Translations under genes and position numbers: made by a program
NCBI GenBank assembly: GCA_025963775.1
Contig: JAOQAD010000024.1
Location: 17,740-81,739 of the forward strand
Source: Bacteroidota bacterium
GTDB taxonomy: Bacteria > Bacteroidota > Bacteroidia > 2-12-FULL-35-15
Length of the DNA: 64,000 nt
Direction of reading: 5' to 3'
The notes under the pieces: generated by a model
Told to the model about the DNA's origin: nothing
Seen by the model: the letters and a program-made list of their open reading frames with translations, nothing else
Databases searched by the model: none
Part shown: positions 36,507 through 45,718 of the stretch, piece by piece
How positions within the stretch are numbered: the first letter of the stretch is position 1
Layout of the letters: each line of letters starts with the position of its first letter

Positions 36507-37544
36507 ATGCAATTCGAGAACTTCTATTTCATTTATGCTTTTGCCATTATCCCGCTGGCGCTGCTCATCCATTGGATGACGCGGAAATGGAAGAAAAAGG
36601 CATTGAAGAGCTACGGAGAGCCTGCTGTGGTAGCGCGTTTGTTCCCGGACCTGTCACGGACAAAGCAGCTCTGGAAATTTATCCTGCTGAACATTGCATT
36701 TGCATTGCTTGTGACCGGGATGATCAATCCGCAGATCGGGACAAAGCTGGAAGAAGTGAAGCGCAAAGGCGCCGACATCATGATCTGCCTCGACGTTTCC
36801 AACAGCATGAGGGCAGAAGACCTTTCGCCCAACCGCCTTGAAAAATCGAAGCAGGCCATCGCGAAGCTGCTCGAAAAGCTGGAAGGCGACCGCATCGGGA
36901 TCATTGTATTCGGAGGCGAAGCATACGTGCAGCTCCCGATCACCACAGATTATGCGGCAGCTAAATTGTTCCTTGAAAGCATCAGCACAGACATGATCCC
37001 GACGCAGGGAACCGATATCGGCAAAGCGATCGACCTTGCAGTGGAATCGTTTGGAAAGGATGAAGGAAAGAATAAAGCCATCGTGATCATCACCGATGGT
37101 GAGAACCATGAAGAGGATGCTGTCCGTGCTGCTGAAGCAGCTGCCGGGAAAGGCATCAGCATTCACACCATCGGGATGGGCTCCGAGAACGGCGCGCCGA
37201 TCCCGGAGTACAGGGGAAATGTGCAGGACGGATTCCGCAAGGACAAAGAAGGGAATACGATCATCACCAAACTGAACGACCAGGTTTTACAGGAGATCGC
37301 GGGAGCAGGAAACGGGATCTATGTAAGGGCGACGAACTCGGATGCTGGATTGAATCACGTACTGGACCAGCTCGACAAACTTGAAAAAAAACAGTTCGAC
37401 AGCAAAATGTACAGCGATTATGAAGACCGCTTCCAGTGGTTCATTGCAGCGGCATTACTGTTCCTTCTGATTGAAACATTGTTGAGCGAACGTAAAAGTA
37501 AATTATACCAGCGGTTAAACCTTTTCGGGGAAAAGAAAAAATGA
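36507..37544 (+). CDS. batB: BatB, von Willebrand factor A membrane protein
   Basis: A 345-residue paralogue of BatA, starting four bases after it. Membrane segments lie near 5-21, 55-72 and 311-328. The VWA metal site is CLDVSNSM (about 93-100), with VIITDGENHEED in the middle and GVIFGGEAYVQLP-type strands. It is expected to form a complex with BatA. Its stop overlaps the batC start by four bases (ATGA). Confidence 0.93.
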   Translation: MQFENFYFIYAFAIIPLALLIHWMTRKWKKKALKSYGEPAVVARLFPDLSRTKQLWKFILLNIAFALLVTGMINPQIGTKLEEVKRKGADIMICLDVSNSMRAEDLSPNRLEKSKQAIAKLLEKLEGDRIGIIVFGGEAYVQLPITTDYAAAKLFLESISTDMIPTQGTDIGKAIDLAVESFGKDEGKNKAIVIITDGENHEEDAVRAAEAAAGKGISIHTIGMGSENGAPIPEYRGNVQDGFRKDKEGNTIITKLNDQVLQEIAGAGNGIYVRATNSDAGLNHVLDQLDKLEKKQFDSKMYSDYEDRFQWFIAAALLFLLIETLLSERKSKLYQRLNLFGEKKK

Positions 37545-38308
37545 GCATTGTGCACACGATCATAGAAAGAGCATTCGGGAAAGCGGCATTGTTGCTGCTC
37601 ACGGCCTTGTTGCCGCTGCTCTCCTATTCCCAGCAGGAGAAGAAATTCATCGTAGAGGGAAATAAAAATTACAAGGACAAGAAATTCCCGGAGGCGGAAA
37701 AAAACTTTAAGGCCGCCCTGAACAAGAACAAAAATTCGTACAGCAGCAGCTTCAATCTCGGCGATGCTTATTACAAGCAGGGAAAATACGAGGAAGCTGC
37801 CGAACAGTTCCAGGCGCTTACTCACAGGGCTTCTTCGAAAGACACGCTGGCAAAAGCTTATCACAATCTCGGGAATGCTTTGCTGAAATCGAAAAAGTAC
37901 CAGGAGAGCATTGATGCCTATAAAAATGCATTGAAGAACAATCCGAAGGATGAAGACACGCGCTACAACCTTGCGATGGCGCAGCAATATTTAAAGCAGC
38001 AGCAGCAAAAAGATAAGGACAAGGATAAAGACAAGAAAGACGATAAGAAAGATAAGGACAAAGACAAAAAAGAACAGGAGAAGAAGGACAAGGAGAAAAA
38101 AGACCAGGAACAAAAAGAGAAAGACAAGAAAGACCAGGAAAACAAGGATAAAAAAGACCAGAAGAAGCCTGAGGATGAAAAGAACAAGATCTCCAAGGAA
38201 GATGCGCAGCGCCTCCTGGATGCTTTGCAGAATGATGAGAAGAACCTCCAGAACAAAGTGAAGAAAGGGCAACCGGGAATGAAGGTGCAAATTGATAAGG
38301 ATTGGTAG
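37541..38308 (+). CDS. batC: BatC, TPR protein with a long Lys/Asp-rich tract
   Basis: A 255-residue protein. A signal peptide (to about residue 30) is followed by about three tetratricopeptide repeats (NYKDKKFPEAEKNFKAAL, SSFNLGDAYYKQGKYEEAAEQF, AYHNLGNALLKSKKYQESIDAYKNAL). Residues about 150-212 are an extreme low-complexity tract of K, D, E and Q (KDKDKDKDKK-like). It ends with KISKEDAQRLLDALQNDEKNLQNKVKK. TPRs bind protein partners, probably BatA/B. The start overlaps batB (ATGA). Confidence 0.88.
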   Translation: MSIVHTIIERAFGKAALLLLTALLPLLSYSQQEKKFIVEGNKNYKDKKFPEAEKNFKAALNKNKNSYSSSFNLGDAYYKQGKYEEAAEQFQALTHRASSKDTLAKAYHNLGNALLKSKKYQESIDAYKNALKNNPKDEDTRYNLAMAQQYLKQQQQKDKDKDKDKKDDKKDKDKDKKEQEKKDKEKKDQEQKEKDKKDQENKDKKDQKKPEDEKNKISKEDAQRLLDALQNDEKNLQNKVKKGQPGMKVQIDKDW

Positions 38309-38347
38309 ATTGTAAAATTGTATTATTAAAAATTGAAAAATGTTTAA

Positions 38348-38432
38348 GTCACTTCGAGTTCGGCCAAAGGGAGAGTATCAGGAAGACAAGTTCCCGGTAC
38401 TTTCGCCGGAAAAGGTGAAAACCCGAACTGAC
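38348..38432. repeat. Palindromic dispersed repeat inside the Bat operon
   Basis: It begins GTCACTTCGAGTTCGG and ends CCCGAACTGAC (inverted arms) and contains AAGGGAGAGTATC, shared with 53312-53397. It fills the gap between batC and batD. Confidence 0.7.
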
Positions 38433-38458
38433 ATACAGCTTTTTCAGAAAAGTAACTA

Positions 38459-40249
38459 ATGAAAAAAATAACCGCCATATTATTTTTTATTTCAGCGCTC
38501 ACAGGCCTTTCGCTTGCCCAGAAATTCACGGCTGCGGTAAGCAAGAACAAAGTGGCTGTAGGCGAACCATTCCAGATCCAGTTTACACTGAGCGGCCCGG
38601 GATCGGGAATGAAGCTGCCAAATCTCAATGATTTCGAGGTGTTCCAGGGCCCTTTCCAGTCCTCCAGCACCTCTATAACAAATAATACCATCACGCAATC
38701 CACTTCCATCACGTATGTGATCGGGGCAAAAAAAGAAGGAAAATTCACCATCGGCCCTGCAAGCGTGAATTCAAACGGAACCACGCTTCAATCCAATGCC
38801 ATTATCATTGAAGCGGTAAAAGGAAATGCAAATCCCGGCCAGCAGGGCAGCCAAAGCGTAACACCCGGTTCGGCAGGCACTAACGACAATGTAATGGTAA
38901 AAGCCATTGTGAACAAATCGAAAGCCTATGTGGGTGAAGAGGTTGCCGTTACATTCAAATTGTATTTCAGGGTCGACATCCTCCAGCTGAATGTCACTTC
39001 CATGCCTTCCTTCGACGGCTTCTTCCTGCAGGATGCAAAAGAGAACCAGAACCAGGTGAATGAAACAATTGACGGCGTTACCTATGCCGTGACCGAGATC
39101 AAACGCACATTTGCCATTCCGCAGCATACAGGAAAGCTTATGATCGATCCGCTGGAAGTGGAATGCACCCTGCGCCAGCGCTCCAACAAGCGCCCGGCCA
39201 GCCTCATTGAGCAGATGATGGGAGGCGGCTTTGAAAATGTTGCATTTAAAACAAAATCGAAGCCCCTGAGCATTGAAGTGCTTCCATTGCCGGAAGCTGG
39301 CAAGCCGCCGGGATTTGCAGGCGCCGTTGGCGATTACAGCTACAAAGTTGAATTATCGAAAGACAAGGTGAAAGCGAATGAAGCGGTAAACCTTATCATT
39401 ACACTTTCCGGGAAAGGAAACCTGAAGCTGGTGGAAGCGCCGAAAGTGGCATTCCCTGAAGACTTTGAAACCTATGATCCGAAAGTGAAAGAGAACATTT
39501 CGGTGGGAGCCGGCGTTGGCGGCAGCAAAACATTCGACTACCTCCTGATCCCACGGCATGAAGGCGATTACAAGATCAACAATCTCGATTTCACCTTCTT
39601 CAACCCGGCAAAAAATGAATATGTAACCATTCCCTCACCGGAGCTGAACATCCACGTTGACAAAGGAGACGGAACAGGCAACACCTCCGCAAATGTGTAT
39701 TCCCCGGCAAATAAAACCGATGTCCGCGAGCTGGGCACCGATATCCGCTACATCAAAACAAATGAACCCGGGCTGAAAGATAAAAATGAGTATTTCTTTG
39801 GCTCGGGAGCGTTCTGGACAGGACTGATCAGCCCGTTCATCCTGTTCTTCCTGTTCCTGTTTTACAGGCGAAGGACGATCGAACAGAACAAGGATGCAAT
39901 AGCTGTGAAGAGCCGGAAAGCTACCAAAATGGCGAAAAAGCGCTTATCCGCAGCCGAGCAGCACCTCCGCTCTGCAAACAAGGAATTGTTCTACCTCGAG
40001 ATCTCGCAGGCATTGTACGGCTATCTCAGCGATAAGCTGAATATAGCAGGTGCCGACCTGAACAAGGGAACGATCGCGGAAATGCTGGCAGGCAAGTCTG
40101 TTTCCGAAACAACCATCACGCAGCTGATCTCCACGCTCGACAATTGCGAATACGCCCGCTATGCACCGAGCGCAGTTTCCGGCGACCTGAACATGATCTA
40201 TACAAATACCGTTGAACTGATCACTAAAATTGAAAATGAAATTAAATAA
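38459..40249 (+). CDS. batD: BatD, oxygen-tolerance envelope protein
   Basis: A 596-residue protein of the BatD family. A signal peptide (to about residue 20, LSLAQ) is followed by repeated beta-sandwich domains (KNKVAVGEPFQIQFTLSG; NKSKAYVGEEVAVTFKLYF; LSKDKVKANEAVNLIITLSGKGN), a membrane segment near 456-472 and a cytosolic helical C-terminus containing KRLSAAEQHLRSANKELFYLEISQALYGYLSDKLN. The repeated KxKVxVGE...xFxLSG blocks are typical of BatD. The gene follows a repeat-filled 150-base gap. Its 3' end overlaps batE by 14 bases. Confidence 0.92.
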   Translation: MKKITAILFFISALTGLSLAQKFTAAVSKNKVAVGEPFQIQFTLSGPGSGMKLPNLNDFEVFQGPFQSSSTSITNNTITQSTSITYVIGAKKEGKFTIGPASVNSNGTTLQSNAIIIEAVKGNANPGQQGSQSVTPGSAGTNDNVMVKAIVNKSKAYVGEEVAVTFKLYFRVDILQLNVTSMPSFDGFFLQDAKENQNQVNETIDGVTYAVTEIKRTFAIPQHTGKLMIDPLEVECTLRQRSNKRPASLIEQMMGGGFENVAFKTKSKPLSIEVLPLPEAGKPPGFAGAVGDYSYKVELSKDKVKANEAVNLIITLSGKGNLKLVEAPKVAFPEDFETYDPKVKENISVGAGVGGSKTFDYLLIPRHEGDYKINNLDFTFFNPAKNEYVTIPSPELNIHVDKGDGTGNTSANVYSPANKTDVRELGTDIRYIKTNEPGLKDKNEYFFGSGAFWTGLISPFILFFLFLFYRRRTIEQNKDAIAVKSRKATKMAKKRLSAAEQHLRSANKELFYLEISQALYGYLSDKLNIAGADLNKGTIAEMLAGKSVSETTITQLISTLDNCEYARYAPSAVSGDLNMIYTNTVELITKIENEIK

Positions 40250-40994
40250 GCTGATAGCGCTGGCCTTCATTCTCTGTTCTTCCTTTTCAAAAGCGGATGA
40301 GCCGGGCATAGCATTCGATTCTGCCAATTCCGCGTATGCTGCAGGCCGCTATGAGCAGGCGATCAAACTGTATGAGCAGGTGCTGGAAAGCAATAAGGAA
40401 TCTGCCGCATTGTACTTCAACCTCGGCAATGCCTATTTTAAAACGGATAACATCAGCGCTGCCATCCTCAATTATGAAAGGGCTAAGAAGCTCGATCCGG
40501 ACGATGAGGACATTGACGTGAATTTAAAGATCGCCAACCAGAAAACGGAAGACAAGATCGAAGCTGCACCTCAGCTATTCCTTTCCCAATGGGAGAACAG
40601 CATTACAGGGCTTATGAACGAAAGGGAATGGAGCCTGCTGCTGATCTGCCTCACGGCCGCTTCCCTGGCATTCTTTGCGCTCTATGTGCTTTCGCAGGGC
40701 AAGGGCTGGAAACAGTTAGGATTCTTTGGCGGCACCGGGCTCATGCTGTTTTCGGTATTCACCTTCTTCATGGCACAAAGCAAATACAATTCGTCCATTA
40801 ACAGCGATGCTGCCATCATCACCTCTGCCACAGTTACCGTGACCGGTTCCCCTTCTGAAAAAGGCACAAGGCTGTTCGTGCTTCACGAAGGCACTAAAGT
40901 GAAGATCACTCAAAAGGAGAATGAATGGACGGAAATAAAGATCGCGAACGGCAATGTGGGCTGGGTAAAGTCAGCCAGCTTAAAGGAAATATAA
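40236..40994 (+). CDS. batE: BatE, TPR and SH3-like membrane protein
   Basis: A 252-residue protein. A signal peptide (ALAFILCSSFSKA) is followed by TPRs at about 28-110 (AYAAGRYEQAIKLYEQVLE, ALYFNLGNAYFKTDNISAAILNYERA), two membrane segments near 128-150 and 158-176, and a C-terminal bacterial SH3-like domain (VTVTGSPSEKGTRLFVLHEGTKVKI...GWVKSASL). A TTG six bases upstream is also possible, but the ATG at 40236 is preferred. It overlaps the batD 3' end and closes the operon. SH3-like domains often bind cell wall. Confidence 0.9.
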   Translation: MKLNKLIALAFILCSSFSKADEPGIAFDSANSAYAAGRYEQAIKLYEQVLESNKESAALYFNLGNAYFKTDNISAAILNYERAKKLDPDDEDIDVNLKIANQKTEDKIEAAPQLFLSQWENSITGLMNEREWSLLLICLTAASLAFFALYVLSQGKGWKQLGFFGGTGLMLFSVFTFFMAQSKYNSSINSDAAIITSATVTVTGSPSEKGTRLFVLHEGTKVKITQKENEWTEIKIANGNVGWVKSASLKEI

Positions 40995-41511
40995 TCACCT
41001 TTCAGTCAATAATTTACAAGTCCATACCGTTGTTTTTTCTTTACAACAAAAAACCAGGATGCAACCTTTGCTTTGAGCCCCGCGTCTTTAGAGGTACAGA
41101 ACACGTTATTTTAATCCTTTCCCCCCAGGCATTAAAATACTAAAATCTACTCCCGTGAAAAAGCTATTACTTTTGGCGATCGCCATCGTATTTTATGCTA
41201 TTGCCATTATCGCAAAACCATCAAAAAAGGAACAGCGCTCAGCAGCATGCTCCGGCACCTCCGCCACTGCTTCAAAAACATTTGAATAGGCCACATTCAG
41301 CCCTCCTGCCAAACCTTTGAATTAATTGATCTTATAGGCATTTCAGCCACCTTTATCAAAACAGATTTTGCATTGGTCTAATTAGTGCTCACTTTTATTC
41401 AAAAATAAGACGGGCGTGCAACTATTTAGTCGAACTTTGCATCTTGTTGACAGGAAGGAAACTTCTATTGTTATTTAATCATCTTTTTTCTCAAAAACCT
41501 CTCTTGAAAAA
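40995..41511. other. 517-bp intergenic region downstream of the Bat operon
   Basis: It contains one possible small membrane-protein ORF (41155-41289). The rest is A+T-rich with no clear terminator. A GAACTTTG box (one or two changes from TAnnTTTG) at 41432-41439 may belong to the promoter of the large surface-protein gene. Confidence 0.4.
41155..41289 (+). CDS. Possible 44-residue small membrane protein (GTG start)
   Basis: An open frame from a GTG encodes MKKLLLLAIAIVFYAIAIIAKPSKKEQ then a Ser/Ala/Thr-rich tail with one Cys, ending at a TAG. The first 20 residues form a convincing membrane or signal segment with a basic N-terminus followed by lysines, as in many small membrane proteins. No promoter or ribosome site is evident. 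It could also be chance. Confidence 0.35.
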   Translation: MKKLLLLAIAIVFYAIAIIAKPSKKEQRSAACSGTSATASKTFE

Positions 41512-44500
41512 ATGAACTTGTATAGAAACATACTTATTGCCGGTTGTTCTATTTTTTTACTTAATATTTCATCTGCTTTAAAGGCACAAACTGTTGATGC
41601 CAGCCCGGAAATTTCCAACATCTGCTTCGGGGCATCCGCAACTTTATCAGCCACCTACTCAGGCCCGGTTGTTACTGCCACCACCAATTACACGATCAGC
41701 ACCGTTCCTTATGCTCCCGATCCAATGACCGCAGGAACATCTGTAGCATTAACGGATGATTCGCAGACAGGCTTCTTACCGATCGGCTTCAACTTCTGCT
41801 ATTTCGGAAATACATACTCGCAGTTCATCATCGGTTCCAACAACTGGATCGGGTTCAGCGGCGGGCAAACATCCACATGGGTAACTGCAGCCATCCCTGT
41901 AGCGGGAGGTACCACAGCACCAATGAACACCATCATGGGCGCATGGCAGGACATCAACCCGGGCGCCGGCGGAACAGTAAAATACGCGATGTACGGAACA
42001 GCTCCCTTCAGGAGATTATCCGTATCCTGGAACAATGTACCAATGTTCTCCTGTACAGGCCAGCTGTATTCCAGCCAGATCATCATTTACGAAAGCACCA
42101 ACATCATTGAAACCCATATTGCGAACAAATCGCTTTGTACCACATGGAACAGCGGTAATGCCGTACACGGATTGCACAATTCAACAGGAACAGTGGCGAT
42201 CGTGGTCCCGGGAAGAAACAATACACAATGGACCGCAACCAATGAAGGAAAGCGCTTTACACCAAGCGGGCCTGCAACAAGCACCATTAACTGGTACATC
42301 CTCCCATCCAACACACTGGTTGGTACCGGAACATCCATTACCGTTACTCCTCCTGTAGGACAGGCGAGCACATCGTATTATGCACAGGTGACCAGCACCG
42401 GGACCTGCGTATCGGGCTTCGGGACGGATACCGTTGTTGTATTACAGACCAACTGCGCACCCTGCACCACCACTGCCAGCAACGGCGGCCCGGTTTGCGT
42501 AGGCTCAACGATCAATTTATCATCCGCCACCACTTCCATTTCGGGAGTTGCTTCCTATGCATGGACAGGCCCGGGAGGATATACTTCCAATGTACAGAAC
42601 CCGGTGATCCCATCTGCTACCTTAGCGATGGCAGGAACCTATTCACTTACAGTTACTGAAAACAGCGGCGCCTTCTGTACAAGCACTACCACGGTGGTTG
42701 TAAACCCGATCCCGGCAGCTCCGACAGCCGGTAACAGCGGGCCGGTATGCTCTGGCTCCACGCTCAACCTTACCGCTTCAACAGTGGCGGGGGGAACTTA
42801 CAGCTGGACAGGCCCTGGCGCATTTGCCAACGGTACGCAGAACCCAGCCATTCCTTCGGTTACAAATGCTGCAACAGGAACATATTCCGTTACAGTAACG
42901 GTGAACGGCTGTACAAGCCCCGCGGGAACCACTTCTGCGATCGTTAACAACACTCCGAACCCACCGATCCCAAGCATTAACGGAAGCATTACACCTGCCC
43001 CGATCTGCGCAGGCGGAACACTCACACTTACATCCAACAACATTGCAGGTGCTACCTACAGCTGGACAGGCCCTAACACCTATGCTGCAGGTGTAAGGAA
43101 CCCGCCGCCGATCCTGGGAGCGACGCCTGCCATGGGAGGAACTTATTCATTAACCGTAACTGTGGGAGGATGTACAAGCAATCCTGCAACGGTAAGCATC
43201 ACCGTTAACGCGATCCCTGCTGCACCTACCGCTCCGGGCGTTACGATCTGTGCCGGTACCACAGCAACACTTACTGCAACTGCACCGGGAGGCACTTACG
43301 ACTGGTACAGTGCTGCAACCGGCGGAGTCCTGCTGGGATCAGGCTCAACATTCACCACGCCTGTTCTTGCAACCAACACTACTTATTATGTACAAAGCAC
43401 CATCAGCGGATGCGTTGGGCCAAGGACGGCTGTAACGGTTACCGTATCACCAAGCTTCACGGTTGTTTCCACAGCTGATGACAGCATCTGTGCAGGCACC
43501 TCCACTACAATTGGTGTACTGAGCCCGATCGGAACATATACCTATTCATGGGATGCGCCGGCCGCCGCCGCTTTCTCAACAAGCGCAAATCCAACTGTAA
43601 CACCGGCTGCTACCACTACTTACACAGTAACTGTAACAGACCCTTCCGGTTGTACCGGATCCGATGTGGTGACCATTTCTGTAGGCAGTCCGTTAACAAT
43701 CACAGCAAGCGGATTACCTGTGAGCTGCTTCGGCGCCTGCGACGGAAGTGCCGGCGTACTGGCATCCGGAAGCTTTGCTCCTTACACTTACAGCTGGTCA
43801 ACCGGCTCAACCACAGCAGCCTTTACAGGGCTTTGCACCGGTATTGATACAGTTACCGTTACCGATGCGATCGGCTGCTCCTCACAGGACACAGTCCAGA
43901 TCCAGCAACCGACAGCTATTTCCCTCACAACAGCTTCCCTCACATCGCACTGCAGCCTGCCTGATGGTTCCGCTTCCGTAAGCGCAACAGGCGGCGTACC
44001 GGGCTACACATACATGTGGACACCGGGAGGACAAACCAACGATACAGCTTTCAATCTTATCCCGGGCACGTACACTGTTGTAGTTTCTGATGCGCATAAC
44101 TGCCAGATGAACGCCAGCGTAACCGTGATCAATACACCGGGAGTAACGGCAACTGTGAGCTCCACACCTATTACCTGCAACGGTGGCTGCAACGGTACGG
44201 CTACAGTAACTGCTTCTGCAGGCATCACTCCTTACACCTATTTATGGAGCAACGGGCAGACGACTGCAACGGCAACTGCTTTATGCGCCGGAACATACAC
44301 CTGTACCGTTACCGATTCAACAGGCTGTACGAACACAATAACCATTACCCTTACCCAGCCAAGTCCGGTGTTCGTGGATGCATTGCCTCCTGTGCCGCCG
44401 ATCTGTATCGGGCAGAGCGCTACGCTTACTGCAACTGCAACCGGCGGAACTGTCGGATCAGGATATGTATTCAACTGGACAGCCCCTGCATTCACAGGAA

Positions 44501-45648
44501 ATCCGAACATTGTTTCCCCTGCCACAACCACCAGCTATACAGTAAGTGCTGTGGATGGGAACGGATGTGCTTCCGTGAACACACAAACAGTTACTGTTAC
44601 CGTAAGGCCTCCGTTAACAGTGGTAGCAAGCAATGATGAGAACATCTGCGAGGGCACCGGCGCTGTTGTATCTGCAGCAGCAACAGGCGGCGACGGAACG
44701 TATACCTACACATGGGCTCCCGGCGGAACGGCTTCCACATCACCGAACTTTAACGTGATGCCTGTAGCCACAACAACCTATACTGTGACCTTAACAGATG
44801 GATGTACAGCATTGCCTGCCACCGATATGGTAACCATCACCGTAATGCCATTGCCATCGGTGAACTTAACATCATCCGCGCTTTCAGGCTGTGCGCCTCT
44901 TTGTGTGACGCTGAGCGATCTTACAAGCATTACCGGCGGCGGAAGCATCACCGGCTGGCACTGGAACGTTGACGGAACAACCTACGATGTACAGAACCCA
45001 AGCCATTGCTTTACCAATGCTGGTGTTTACTCTGTGACTTTGTCTGACACTTCCAACTTCGGCTGCGAGAACTCCATTACGATCAGCAACATGATCACTG
45101 TAAATGCAATGCCGATGGCAGCATTTACTTACAATCCTGACCCTGCTTCTATCAACTACCCTACTGTGCAGTTCAGCGATCAGTCCCTGAACGCTTCGGC
45201 ATGGTACTGGAATTTTGCAGATTCACTGAGCCCGCTGGATAATACAAGCAACATGCTTAACCCGCAGCATACCTATTCCGATGTGGGAACGTATTGCGTG
45301 CAGCAGATCGTGACCAATACAGCGGCCTGTGCCGATACAACAACGCAGTGTGTGATCATTCACCCGGACTTCACCATTTACATCCCGAATGCCTTCTCCC
45401 CTAACGGAAGCGGCCTGAACGATGAGTTCTTTGTAAAAGGCGAGAATGTGGACAAGTTTGAAATGATGATCTACGACCGCTGGGGCAATCTTGTCTTCAG
45501 GTCCGAAAACATGAATGACCACTGGAAGGGAACCGTTAAAGGCGGAAGCGAAATTGCACAGGAAGATGTGTATGTATACATCATCAACCTGAAAGATAAG
45601 GTAGGCGAACGTCACCAGTACATCGGGCACGTCACTATCGTCAAATAA
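41512..45648 (+). CDS. Large T9SS type B surface protein with Ig-like, SprB-type and PKD repeats
   Basis: A 1378-residue secreted protein. A signal peptide (to about residue 25) is followed by a Bacteroidota-specific N-terminal domain (about 26-310). Next are repeated Ig-like modules of the type PVCxGSTxxL..YxWTGPxx..NPxIPxATxxxxGTYSLTVT. SprB-type repeats follow (PVSCFGACDGSAGV...YSWSTGSTTAAFTGL..TVTVTDAIGCSSQDTVQI and ITCNGGCNGTATV...YLWSNGQTTATATAL). A PKD-like domain covers about 1130-1270. The C-terminus (IYIPNAFSPNGSGLNDEF...YDRWGNLVFRSENMNDHWKG...YVYIINLKD) is a gliding-motility/CHU_C type B sorting domain. It probably acts as an adhesin. I recognise no catalytic domain. Confidence 0.9.
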   Translation: MNLYRNILIAGCSIFLLNISSALKAQTVDASPEISNICFGASATLSATYSGPVVTATTNYTISTVPYAPDPMTAGTSVALTDDSQTGFLPIGFNFCYFGNTYSQFIIGSNNWIGFSGGQTSTWVTAAIPVAGGTTAPMNTIMGAWQDINPGAGGTVKYAMYGTAPFRRLSVSWNNVPMFSCTGQLYSSQIIIYESTNIIETHIANKSLCTTWNSGNAVHGLHNSTGTVAIVVPGRNNTQWTATNEGKRFTPSGPATSTINWYILPSNTLVGTGTSITVTPPVGQASTSYYAQVTSTGTCVSGFGTDTVVVLQTNCAPCTTTASNGGPVCVGSTINLSSATTSISGVASYAWTGPGGYTSNVQNPVIPSATLAMAGTYSLTVTENSGAFCTSTTTVVVNPIPAAPTAGNSGPVCSGSTLNLTASTVAGGTYSWTGPGAFANGTQNPAIPSVTNAATGTYSVTVTVNGCTSPAGTTSAIVNNTPNPPIPSINGSITPAPICAGGTLTLTSNNIAGATYSWTGPNTYAAGVRNPPPILGATPAMGGTYSLTVTVGGCTSNPATVSITVNAIPAAPTAPGVTICAGTTATLTATAPGGTYDWYSAATGGVLLGSGSTFTTPVLATNTTYYVQSTISGCVGPRTAVTVTVSPSFTVVSTADDSICAGTSTTIGVLSPIGTYTYSWDAPAAAAFSTSANPTVTPAATTTYTVTVTDPSGCTGSDVVTISVGSPLTITASGLPVSCFGACDGSAGVLASGSFAPYTYSWSTGSTTAAFTGLCTGIDTVTVTDAIGCSSQDTVQIQQPTAISLTTASLTSHCSLPDGSASVSATGGVPGYTYMWTPGGQTNDTAFNLIPGTYTVVVSDAHNCQMNASVTVINTPGVTATVSSTPITCNGGCNGTATVTASAGITPYTYLWSNGQTTATATALCAGTYTCTVTDSTGCTNTITITLTQPSPVFVDALPPVPPICIGQSATLTATATGGTVGSGYVFNWTAPAFTGNPNIVSPATTTSYTVSAVDGNGCASVNTQTVTVTVRPPLTVVASNDENICEGTGAVVSAAATGGDGTYTYTWAPGGTASTSPNFNVMPVATTTYTVTLTDGCTALPATDMVTITVMPLPSVNLTSSALSGCAPLCVTLSDLTSITGGGSITGWHWNVDGTTYDVQNPSHCFTNAGVYSVTLSDTSNFGCENSITISNMITVNAMPMAAFTYNPDPASINYPTVQFSDQSLNASAWYWNFADSLSPLDNTSNMLNPQHTYSDVGTYCVQQIVTNTAACADTTTQCVIIHPDFTIYIPNAFSPNGSGLNDEFFVKGENVDKFEMMIYDRWGNLVFRSENMNDHWKGTVKGGSEIAQEDVYVYIINLKDKVGERHQYIGHVTIVK

Positions 45649-45670
45649 AAACATTCTCCTTCACCCGAAA

Positions 45671-45704
45671 CCTCAAAAGATGAATTTCTTTTGAGGTTTT
45701 TTTT
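45671..45704 (+). terminator. Intrinsic terminator after the large surface-protein gene
   Basis: A perfect 10-bp stem (CCTCAAAAGA at 45671-45680 with TCTTTTGAGG at 45687-45696) followed by T8, about 20 bases after the stop. Confidence 0.88.
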
Positions 45705-45718
45705 ATAATATTGCGCCC

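Noticed and set aside
37990..38175. Possible CRISPR-like or tandem repeat array
   Set aside because: It is a coding low-complexity Lys/Asp tract within batC; there are no spacers.
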